From: Lineus longissimus
Taxonomy: Eukaryota; Nemertea; Pilidiophora; Heteronemertea; Lineidae
Assembly: GCF_910592395.1 (NCBI RefSeq)
Contig: NC_088324.1
Coordinates: forward strand, 12,428,953 to 12,488,952
Direction: 5' to 3'
DNA length: 60,000 bases
Position 1 is the stretch's first letter, and each line of letters begins with the position of its first letter. The position numbers and the translations under genes were made by a program. Shown one piece after another: positions 50,801 through 60,000 of the stretch. The notes under the pieces were generated by a model. The model was not told where the DNA came from. It ran no database searches and saw only the letters and a list, made by a program, of their open reading frames with translations.

Positions 50801-53800
50801 CGATATATCAAGAAAACTCCGTCGCAATATTGAATTATACGATTATCTGGGACTATTTGAACCCAATTACTCTTCCGCCAGCGTAACCTCGTCACAATCA
50901 TTGCGCTTTTTCAATATGGCGACGAATTGAACGAGGTAAATCCCTGTCTATCATACCCCTTACAGTAAAGCCTTGATGGCCTCGGCGGTTAGACTGTTGC
51001 ACAACGGATTGGATGGTCACGGGTTCGAACCCCGGCGAATCTTTTTTCGTGTTTTTTTTAAAACATTTTCTTATTATTATTCATTCATGTACGTTTATCA
51101 GGCGCGGATCCAAGCGGGTGCACCAGACGCACGGCTCCTAATTGATGTTAACCCTTTTTTAATTGACCGCTCATGAAATTTTGGAACACACCTGTCCAGG
51201 AATTTTGATGAGAAATGCAGTGCACGCTCCCTCTTCTTCCAGTTCCTAGATTCGCCGGCCCTCTTATACCATCATCTTAGACCATTGTGAATATTATCAT
51301 GAAGAAAACCCCTTCACCCGGACTTTTCAAGCTGAAGTACACACTGATTCCAGGTGTTCGAGCACTCCAGAGATTGGTTTGACTAGTCGGCGGCTTGAAT
51401 TCCCGATGGTACATTGAGGCCAACAGCTATTTTGGTTGACCTCGATTCCAAACCCTTTTTCAAAATGGCCATTCAAACCATAAAATCAGCTACCATCTTT
51501 CTTTGTTGAAGGGACAACTTTGGCATGAGATGCAGGCTGTTTTTCATGCAAAATAGCTTCAAGTAGGACCGTGACTTCTCAAGAGCTGAGAGAATTATTG
51601 ACTTACCATCAAACTGCAAAAAAGATCTCACCAAAACGGAATGTAACTGTAGGTTTGCCTAAAAATCTAAGATTTGCAAGTCATGTCAAACCCGTCTCAC
51701 ATTACACGTTCAATTCATTATTAGTGATGAGCATTTAGTTTGTAACTACAGTGATGAGCAGGCGGATAGATTCAAATTACAATGTACATATCAACTTCCT
51801 GGCCACCTAAATCCTACACCAAAATTGTCCCTTCAAGTCACGTGCACGGAGCTATATAGATACGATTGCCGTGTGCGTGGGCATTTCCGACTCCAAAAGA
51901 ATCGACTCGAATCTTAATTCAAATCCGGCATTGCTGACATCATTGGCGCCAAAGACTATTTCTTTTGACCCTGTTGACCTCGCTTCTAAAATATTTTTGA
52001 GAAAGCCATTCAAACATTTAAATCAACTGCGAGCATTATCTATAATATCACCGAGCTATATAAATACGATATTTCAAGAAAACTCCGTCGCAATATTGAA
52101 TTATACGATTATCTGGGACTATTTGAACCCAATTACTCTTCCGCCAGCGTAACCTCGTCACAATCATTGCGCTTTTTCAATATGCGACGAATTGAACGAG
52201 CTAAATCCCTGTCTATCATACCCCTTACAGTAAAGCCTTGATGGCCTCGGCGGTTAGACTGTTGCACAACGGATTGGATGGTCACGGGTTCGAACCCCGG
52301 CGAATCTTTTTTTCGTGTTTTTTTAAAAACATTTTCTTATTATTATTCATTCATGTACGTTTATCAGGCGCGGATCCAAGCGGGTGCACCAGACGCACGG
52401 CTCCTAATTGATGTTAACCCTTTTTTAATTGACCGCTCATGAAATTTTGGAACACACCTGTCCAGGAATTTTGATGAGAAATGCAGTGCACGCTCCCTCT
52501 TCTTCCAGTTCCTAGATTCGCCGGCCCTCTTATACCATCATCTTAGACCATTGTGAATATTATCATGAAGAAAACCCCATCACCCGGACTTTTCAAGCTG
52601 AAGTACACACTGATTCCAGGTGTTCGAGCACTCCAGAGATTGGTTTGACTAGTCGGCGGCTTGAATTCCTGATGGTACATTGAGGCCAACAGCTATTTTG
52701 GTTGACCTCGATTCCAAACCCTTTTTCAAAATGGCCATTCAAACCATAAAATCAGCTACCATCTTTCTTTGTTGAAGGGACAACTTTGGCATGAGATGCA
52801 GGCTGTTTTTCATGCAAAATAGCTTCAAGTAGGACCGTGACTTCTCAAGAGCTGAGAGAATTATTGACTTACCATCAAACTGCAAAAAAGATCTCACCAA
52901 AACGGAATGTAACTGTAGGTTTGCCTAAAAATCTAAGATTTGCAAGTCATGTCAAACCCGTCTCACATTACACGCTCAATTCATTATTAGTGATGAGCAT
53001 TTAGTTTGTAACTACAGTGATGAGCAGGCGGATAGATTCAAATTACAATGTACATATCAACTTCCTGGCCACCTAAATCCTACACCAAAATTGTCCCTTC
53101 AAGTCACGTGCACGGAGCTATATAGATACGATTGCCGTGTGCGTGGGCATTTCCGACTCCAAAAGAATCGACTCGAATCTTAATTCAAATCCGGCATTGC
53201 TGACATCATTGGCGCCAAAGACTATTTCTTTTGACCCTGTTGACCTCGCTTCTAAGATAATTTTGAGAAAGCCATTCAAACATTTAAATCAACTGCGAGC
53301 ATTATCTATAATATCACCGAGCTATATAAATACGATATATCAAGAAAACTCCGTCGCAATATTGAATTATACGATTATCTGGGACTATTTGAACCCAATT
53401 ACTCTTCCGCCAGCGTAACCTCGTCACAATCATTGCGCTTTTTCAATATGGCGACGAATTGAACGAGGTAAATCCCTGTCTATCATACCCCTTACAGTAA
53501 AGCCTTGATGGCCTCGGCGGTTAGACTGTTGCACAACGGATTGGATGGTCACGGGTTCGAACCCCGGCGAATCTTTTTTTCGTGTTTTTTTAAAAACATT
53601 TTCTTATTATTATTCATTCATGTACGTTTATCAGGCGCGGATCCAAGCGGGTGCACCAGACGCACGGCTCCTAATTGATGTTAACCCTTTTTTAATTGAC
53701 CGCTCATGAAATTTTGGAACACACCTGTCCAGGAATTTTGATGAGAAATGCAGTGCACGCTCCCTCTTCTTCCAGTTCCTAGATTCGCCGGCCCTCTTAT

Positions 53801-55225
53801 ACCATCATCTTAGACCATTGTGAATATTATCATGAAGAAAACCCCTTCACCCGGACTTTTCAAGCTGAAGTACACACTGATTCCAGGTGTTCGAGCACTC
53901 CAGAGATTGGTTTGACTAGTCGGCGGCTTGAATTCCCGATGGTACATTGAGGCCAACAGCTATTTTGGTTGACCTCGATTCCAAACCCTTTTTCAAAATG
54001 GCCATTCAAACCATAAAATCAGCTACCATCTTTCTTTGTTGAAGGGACAACTTTGGCATGAGATGCAGGCTGTTTTTCATGCAAAATAGCTTCAAGTAGG
54101 ACCGTGACTTCTCAAGAGCTGAGAGAATTATTGACTTACCATCAAACTGCAAAAAAGATCTCACCAAAACGGAATGTAACTGTAGGTTTGCCTAAAAATC
54201 TAAGATTTGCAAGTCATGTCAAACCCGTCTCACATTACACGTTCAATTCATTATTAGTGATGAGCATTTAGTTTGTAACTACAGTGATGAGCAGGCGGAT
54301 AGATTCAAATTACAATGTACATATCAACTTCCTGGCCACCTAAATCCTACACCAAAATTGTCCCTTCAAGTCACGTGCACGGAGCTATATAGATACGATT
54401 GCCGTGTGCGTGGGCATTTCCGACTCCAAAAGAATCGACTCGAATCTTAATTCAAATCCGGCATTGCTGACATCATTGGCGCCAAAGACTATTTCTTTTG
54501 ACCCTGTTGACCTCGCTTCTAAGATAATTTTGAGAAAGCCATTCAAACATTTAAATCAACTGCGAGCATTATCTATAATATCACCGAGCTATATAAATAC
54601 GATATATCAAGAAAACTCCGTCGCAATATTGAATTATACGATTATCTGGGACTATTTGAACCCAATTACTCTTCCGCCAGCGTAACCTCGTCACAATCAT
54701 TGCGCTTTTTCAATATGGCGACGAATTGAACGAGGTAAATCCCTGTCTATCATACCCCTTACAGTAAAGCCTTGATGGCCTCGGCGGTTAGACTGTTGCA
54801 CAACGGATTGGATGGTCACGGGTTCGAACCCCGTCGAATCTTTTTTTCGTGTTTTTTTTTAAACATTTTCTTATTATTATTCATTCATGTACGTTTATCA
54901 GGCGCGGATCCAAGCGGGTGCACCAGACGCACGGCTCCTAATTGATGTAAACTTTTTTTAATTGACCGCTCATGAAATTTTGGAACACACCTGTCCAGGA
55001 ATTTTGATGAGAAATGCAGTGCACGCTCCCTCTTCTTCCAGTTCCTAGATTCGCCGGCCCTCTTATACCATCATCTTGGACCATTGTGAATATTATCATG
55101 AAGAAAACCCCTTCACCCGGACTTTTCAAGCTGAAGTACACACTGATTCCAGGTGTTCGAGCACTCCAGAGATTGGTTTGACTAGTCGGCGGCTTGAATT
55201 CCTGATGGTACATTGAGGCCAACAG

Positions 55226-56385
55226 CTATTTTGGTTGACCTCGATTCCAAACCCTTTTTCAAAATGGCCATTCAAACCATAAAATCAGCTACCATCTTTC
55301 TTTGTTGAAGGGACAACTTTGGCATGAGATGCAGGCTGTTTTTCATGCAAAATAGCTTCAAGTTGGACCGTGACTTCTCAAGAGCTGAGAGAATTATTGA
55401 CTTACCATCAAACTGCAAAAAAGATCTCACCAAAACGGAATGTAACTGTAGGTTTGCCTGAAAATCTAAGATTTGCAAGTCATGTCAAACCCGTCTCACA
55501 TTACACGCTCAATTCATTATTAGTGATGAGCATTTAGTTTGTAACTACAGTGATGAGCAGGCGGATAGATTCAAATTACAATGTACATATCAACTTCCTG
55601 GCCACCTAAATCCTACACCAAAATTGTCCCTTCAAGTCACGTGCACGGAGCTATATAGATACGATTGCCGTGTGCGTGGGCATTTCCGACTCCAAAAGAA
55701 TCGACTCGAATCTTAATTCAAATCCGGTGTAATGTTTTTGAGTGTTTCTTTTTTTGAGTGTTTCCCCTCATTGTTTGGGAACGCTAAAAGATAGATTGAC
55801 AAGTTTTTCTGTGTTTCCCCCTATTGAAAAGTTATGGTCTCTCTAGCTGCCTATTGTTTGGAAACACTGACACATGGGAAACAACCACAGATGTTACACC
55901 GGCATTGCTGACATCATTGGCGCCAAAGACTATTTCTTTTGACCCTGTTGACCTCGCTTCTAAATTTTTTTTGAGAAAGCCATTCAAACATTTAAATCAA
56001 CTGCGAGCATTATCTATAATATCACCGAGCTATATAAATACGATATATCAAGAAAACTCCGTCGCATTATTGAATTATGCGATTATCTGGGACTATTTGA
56101 ACCCAATTACTCTTCCGCCAGCGTGACCTCGTCACAATCATTGCGCTTTTAGAATATGGCGACGAATTGAACGAGGTAAATCCCTGTCTATCATACCCCT
56201 TTCAGTTAAGCCTTGATGGCCTCGGCGGTTAGACTGTTGCACATGGGATTGGATGGTCACGGGTTCGAACCCCGGCGAATTAAAAAAAAGTTTTTTTAAG
56301 AAACATTTTCTTATCATTTAAATCAACTGCGAGCATTATCTAAACATCACCGAGCTATATAAATACGATATATCATAGAAAACTC
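55226..56385 (+). repeat. Satellite unit 27 (right edge, MITE insertion and rearranged end)
   Basis: The last unit is interrupted at 55728-55898 by a small element. It carries private changes (TCTAAATTTTTTTTGAG, TTTTAGAATATGG, CACATGGGATTGG). Homology proceeds through the tRNA-like block; the oligo-T is replaced by TAAAAAAAAG. It then jumps at about 56314 to a displaced module B fragment (CATTTAAATCAACTGCGAG through ATATCATAGAAAAC) and ends at about 56385. The jump marks a deletion or template switch at the array boundary. Confidence 0.85.
55728..55898. mobile_element. 171-bp MITE with CCGG target-site duplication
   Basis: Relative to the other 26 units, 175 bp are inserted in AATCCGGCATTG. 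The insert runs TGTAATG to GTTACA, flanked by CCGG at 55724-55727 and 55899-55902, a 4-bp duplication of a target present once in the other units. The termini are short inverted repeats (TGTAA/TTACA), and internal inverted copies of AGTGTTTCC / GGAAACACT make it foldable. There is no coding capacity. The superfamily is not assignable by eye. Confidence 0.75.
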
Positions 56386-57502
56386 TACATGGTCCATTAT
56401 AGTAGTGATGGCTTGCCTGTGGGTATAATATAACCTTCGTCAAGTCACTTACCGGGAAACATATCAGGAAATGCTTTGATTACAGCTTATCTTTATTCCA
56501 ACTTACTTACATTTCAGGACCCTCATATACAGTGCAAATTTTTTCGCGGCATTACTCCAGTGGGGACGTTTCATGTGCGTACTGTGTAGTATGAATGGCC
56601 AACGGCAGGGGAGCCAGGAGCGGGCTTAGGACACAAATAAATCTGCGATAAGGGTCCGTGTACGTTCTGTATACATACATTTTCGTGATTTAAAACTTTG
56701 CAGAAGTGTAGTCACGTGGACAACTCTGAGCTGGACGGCCTGATTCGCACACAACATGATGGTCATTTCCAGTGTATTTGAGGGTGTCCCTCGTGGAGTA
56801 CTTGGATGTATGCTTGGTCGAGTATATTCCTAGGCCTGCATCTCACAATGTACTTCCATTCGGCCTACATACTGTTTCTTCAATGTAACCTCATTACAAG
56901 TCAAAAATAGATGTAGTTAAATGGAAACTTTAAAAAAAATCAATCTTATGATCAGGGTGTTTAGTTTGGCAGCGAGGTTAACTTTGTCAGACATTGGAGG
57001 CGCGTCTCAGACAATTAAGGCCGAAGTCGCAACGCTCACGGCAGCGCGGGAAGTCACGGAAGAAGTACCGTATGATATTTTTAAACAATATTACATGTTT
57101 GTGCAAGGAGGTTCTATCTGAAGGGGGACTATTGGCAGGAGCAGAGGGGATAATTTGGCCATCTTCAGGTGACTTATGTCCACTGTAAGGGCCCTGGGTC
57201 ATGTCAGATTCTGCACTGAATATATTCCTCGTACAAGCGTGAATCATTTCGACGTACTGTGAGATGTGAGAGACCCCTATTGGCACATTTGTGAAACTTT
57301 ATCTTGCCTGTCTAGCTGTATTGTCCCTTTAATAAAACTTCCTCGGTTTGTGCAAGAAAGAGGTATAAGCGAATGAACGCTACGACACGAAACTATTAAA
57401 TGTTGATATACCACCGGCGACCTGCGATGATCACCGCAAACCAGCGATTATCGTTGCATGCGGTTTAAATCGGTCGTTTGCGCGACGCTTGAGTTGAGTG
57501 CT
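56386..57502. other. Unassigned region right of the array
   Basis: Only short frames occur (longest about 100 codons on the minus strand, no recognisable motif). No satellite homology, tRNA or structured repeat is evident. Confidence 0.4.
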
Positions 57503-57859
57503 TCATGGCATGCTTCCAGGGTCATTCACCACATCCTGGTTTCTCAATGAGAAAAGCATTGGTATCATTGGCAAGTCACAGGCAGCGACAATCTCTTTCC
57601 GCCGATTGCAAATTGATATATAGAGAGGTTCCGCAACTGGTTTATGGTACCAACTGCGAATTGCGTCGTATGACGTCGGGGATTTCAGCATAAATTTACG
57701 ATTCACGGACTGACTTGGTATTATTAGTGTTTGAAAACAGTTGCAGAAGCTCCCCATTGTGGAGCGAAATTTAGATAAAGTATGATCCGACCAAATCGAC
57801 TGACTTTCCGTCGCTTTCGATTTGTTGGCGGCCCGTGTGCGCCATTCTTTACGCGACAA
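57503..57859 (-). CDS. Hypothetical frame, 118 codons
   Basis: A minus-strand frame starts at a TTG and ends TGA, with a basic N-terminal part (SRKEWRTRAANKSK). No domain, splice context or repeat is recognised. It could be an exon or chance; nothing around it helps to decide. Confidence 0.15.
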   Translation of the reverse strand: MSRKEWRTRAANKSKATESQSIWSDHTLSKFRSTMGSFCNCFQTLIIPSQSVNRKFMLKSPTSYDAIRSWYHKPVAEPLYISICNRRKEIVAACDLPMIPMLFSLRNQDVVNDPGSMP

Positions 57860-58202
57860 GAGTTCAGCGCAGATTCCTTATATACACTCTTGTGCAAAAG
57901 TATAAAGACACATTTTTTTCGGGGAGATCATGGTTTTCATTCTATCTAGTAAAATTACTACACAGATCGCACCGATCTTTTTTTCCTTGACAAATGCGGC
58001 GTGAAATAACAAATGCCATAGCTGATAGACGGTATATGAAACCTTATGTGGAGATTGGAGATTCCGTTGGTGTGTATGTCTGGGCTGATACAAACATGAC
58101 ACATATTATATTCCTCAGGCATCTCCTGAAAGCATTTATTTCTGAAAAAAAGCCATCGTTCTTTCGAACGGGACTGTACGCCTACATTGCGCTTATATAG
58201 GC

Positions 58203-58726
58203 CTATGCCCATCTGTTTCTCGTCGAAATTTCAACACGGCGGTGACTTTTTCTTAGCACAGCTTTGTCTTCGACAGACAGCAAATTCAGGCCAGCCTCCC
58301 TGATTGCTTTAACTGGCACATTGTTCATGAGAACCAGATGCTTTTAAGTGCAGAGCCAATTGCTGCCACGTAGTACAGGGCTGGGTCAGCCTCACTTCGG
58401 AACAGCACAGCTACAGCGCGCAAACGAGGATCCAGCATTCCTGCACAAGTTCCAGAAGCAACAGTGCGCGCTGCGTTGCCTTCTGAAAAGAGAAGGACAG
58501 GCCGCTTTCGAGCGTTGCTCCCCACCGGTTTGGGCCCTACATGGCGTCGAAGTGGAGTCTCGACGCGTAAGGAGGAGTAAAAGCCGGTGTGCCCGCAGGA
58601 ATCAAATAAGATGACACGAGGAGGGACACCGTGGGCTAGGCCCTCATGCCTGGTGATTTTGATCCTTGTGATGTTAAGCGCCAGGGCAAGGGCTACCCTA
58701 GTCCCACTGGATATGGGTAAGTGGTT
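58203..58726 (-). pseudogene. Coding-like stretch of unknown family with one frameshift
   Basis: On the minus strand a frame opens after a stop at 58727-58729 and reads through TRVALALALNITRIK, RVILFDSCGHTGFYSS, KPVGSNARKRPVLLFSEGN and ALYYVAAIGSALK. It then continues in another frame as KHLVLMNNVPVKAIREAGL and SVEDKAVLRKSHRRVE to TAG at 58203. Restoring one base in the four-base A run (plus-strand TTTT, 58342-58345) would join the two halves into about 175 codons. Codon use and amino-acid mix look protein-like on both sides. There is no ATG near the start, so it may be an exon or a decayed mobile-element frame. I cannot name the family. Confidence 0.4.
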
Positions 58727-59262
58727 TCAGAAATCTACGCATGCGGTTGTTATGTAATTAACATGATTAAAAGCCCTGCCACACCCTTCCCTTTGCCTCG
58801 TCTTGATATTTTGGCCCCTTTTTCCCGAAAAAAGTTTGGTCGTAGATGTTTGTCAGCCACGTCACAATCGGGCAAGACAATGGCCGTCTCAGGTCACGAG
58901 GTCGATTGTAAAATTTTGTCCTCTGGAATGGCGACACGTAGGTTTTTTTAATGAAACACCCCGATGAATCCAATAGTCCATAGAAAAAATACCAACCTTT
59001 GCGTTATTTTGGAGGTGCAGACTTCTTGAATCTCGGGATCGCAAGACGCTGCATCGGGCAGATGTTATGTTGAACGAATGTTTCTAGTCTTTTGCGGGCA
59101 GCAATTGGGCGTCTTGGTCTTGGCGATACGTTTTTCAATCGACCTTTTCTTGAAAGGTATCGTCTTAGTTTATGATCAGAATGATGATCGATGCTTTGTT
59201 AATGTTATGATAACCCTTGAAAACTATCCTAAAATAAATCCTTGCGATTTCGTCATAGCGAC
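58727..59262. other. Unassigned region
   Basis: Short frames only; no repeat, RNA or protein motif recognised. Confidence 0.35.
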
Positions 59263-59862
59263 ATGTGCACGTGGCAAATTCTCCAAATGAAACGAACACA
59301 GATTTCGTTCCAAAATGTCGCTAAAAGTGAAAGAAGAATTGCGCTTTTTGATGACCATATTGCTCCAAACCTCCTACGGTGGATATACCTGGTTCAGACT
59401 TTAAACGGATTTGATAATCATGCGGATTATTACAAGAGAGAACCTAACTGGAGAAGGAGGGATTCTTCTACCGACGTCATGCGAACAATTTTTGTCCAGA
59501 TGGTTTCAAAGGACATCAAACTTAGATGCGATGAATGGGCATCCAAATCGCATCGGCCGAAAATGGGCTCCGTACTTTTCTGTCGGCTTAGAATATCTAG
59601 GAGGATGCTACCGACATTGACTACGACGTTTCTCCTTGTTTGTACCTGCCGGCACCACGAGCGTATAGAGCGCTGGTCTTCGCTCGTCTTCACGCTGATT
59701 TTCGGCATGTCGCTGCCTCCTTCAAACGAAGTCATCGATGGACCTGCCATAACAATACCCCAGACAGTAAAAGTAAAACAAGCTGTGGTGTCGTGTTTTC
59801 CTCCATGTCTACTTTCTACTAATGAGAGCCAATTAGGCCAAGTTGAAACGATATCATCATAG
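59263..59862 (+). CDS. Hypothetical frame, 199 aa
   Basis: This is the longest ATG-initiated frame right of the array (MCTWQILQMKR... to TAG at 59860-59862). It has a mildly hydrophobic stretch (TTFLLVCTC) but no recognised domain. Another 106-codon frame overlaps on the minus strand. It is long for chance in this composition, but unsupported otherwise. Confidence 0.2.
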   Translation: MCTWQILQMKRTQISFQNVAKSERRIALFDDHIAPNLLRWIYLVQTLNGFDNHADYYKREPNWRRRDSSTDVMRTIFVQMVSKDIKLRCDEWASKSHRPKMGSVLFCRLRISRRMLPTLTTTFLLVCTCRHHERIERWSSLVFTLIFGMSLPPSNEVIDGPAITIPQTVKVKQAVVSCFPPCLLSTNESQLGQVETISS

Positions 59863-60000
59863 TTTTTTTTAAAATAATTTTTGCATCTCCATTAAGAAAG
59901 TTTCTATCATCATTGGCAGCATCTGTCTGGCGGACAATGATGGTTGTCTTGACGAATATGGCCGTCTCCGGGGCTGATTGGACTGGTGTAACAGTCTGAC

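Larger units (their letters stand above)
22297..56385 (+). repeat. 27-copy tandem array of a 1,266-bp satellite unit
   Basis: Head-to-tail copies begin (at CTATTTTGGTTGACC) at 22297, 23561, 24827, 26097, 27363, 28629, 29894, 31160, 32425, 33694, 34960, 36232, 37498, 38765, 40027, 41300, 42566, 43833, 45098, 46364, 47629, 48895, 50161, 51427, 52693, 53960 and 55226. Interior copies differ by only a few substitutions and short indels and range from 1,262 to 1,273 bp. Unit order: module A; a short AT-rich body; CACGTG; a 93-codon ATG-less frame containing module B and a TATATAAATA motif; AATATGGCGACG; a tRNA-like block with oligo-T; then GC-richer spacer. No transposase or reverse transcriptase frame is seen. 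First and last copies are the most diverged, as expected for an array homogenised by unequal exchange. Confidence 0.97.

Noticed and set aside
22297-56385. CRISPR array, rDNA, histone or other gene cluster
   Set aside because: The unit is 1.27 kb with no spacers, no rRNA similarity and no histone or other recognisable coding sequence.
58646-58716. Plus-strand mini-exon starting ATGCCTGG and ending at GTAAGT
   Set aside because: A good donor but only 24 codons. The minus-strand reading of the same DNA is much longer and more protein-like.

Overview
The window is animal nuclear DNA. It shows split genes with GT/AG introns, a BTB-BACK-Kelch gene with an animal ortholog, AT-rich intergenic DNA, foldback elements and a long satellite array. 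Short motifs such as TAGGCCTA and TACATGTA, the compact introns and the overall look suggest a marine invertebrate (deuterostome or lophotrochozoan). The sequence alone does not fix the taxon.

Layout. (1) 1-3259, plus strand: the 3' part of a gene for a low-complexity protein. It has three successive repeat families (a 19-residue Ala/Val/Gly repeat, an acidic repeat, and a 17-residue nucleoporin-like FSFG repeat) and ends in a C3HC4 RING finger. The reading frame shifts once near base 899. (2) 3260-8533: the 3' flanks of two convergent genes, separated by a roughly 400-bp nested foldback element at 6079-6482. (3) 8534-15650, minus strand: a complete ten-coding-exon gene for an IVNS1ABP (NS1-BP) ortholog. 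I assembled it exon by exon; all phases agree and give 663 codons plus stop. A 5'UTR exon is proposed at 16181-16265. (4) 16266-22296: mostly non-coding, with a possible degenerate SINE and a CRE-bearing candidate promoter and first exon near 22.1 kb. (5) 22297-56385: a head-to-tail array of 27 copies of a unit of about 1,266 bp. Every unit carries a tRNA-like block (A-box-like sequence, near-perfect B box) followed at once by an oligo-T run, so it resembles a Pol III transcription unit. It also carries a CACGTG site, a TATA-like site, two diverged copies of an internal module, and a 93-codon frame without an ATG. Shared variants recur every four units (about 5.07 kb), a higher-order pattern. 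The last unit is invaded by a small MITE and ends in a rearranged fragment. (6) 56386-60000: unassigned, with one frameshifted coding-like stretch at 58203-58726 (minus strand) and two weak hypothetical frames.

How it fits together. The two real genes lie tail to tail and show no obvious functional link. The array lies upstream of the Kelch gene's 5' end. The best candidate for something undescribed is the tRNA-headed 1.27-kb macrosatellite with four-unit higher-order organisation. The second is the FSFG-repeat/RING protein.
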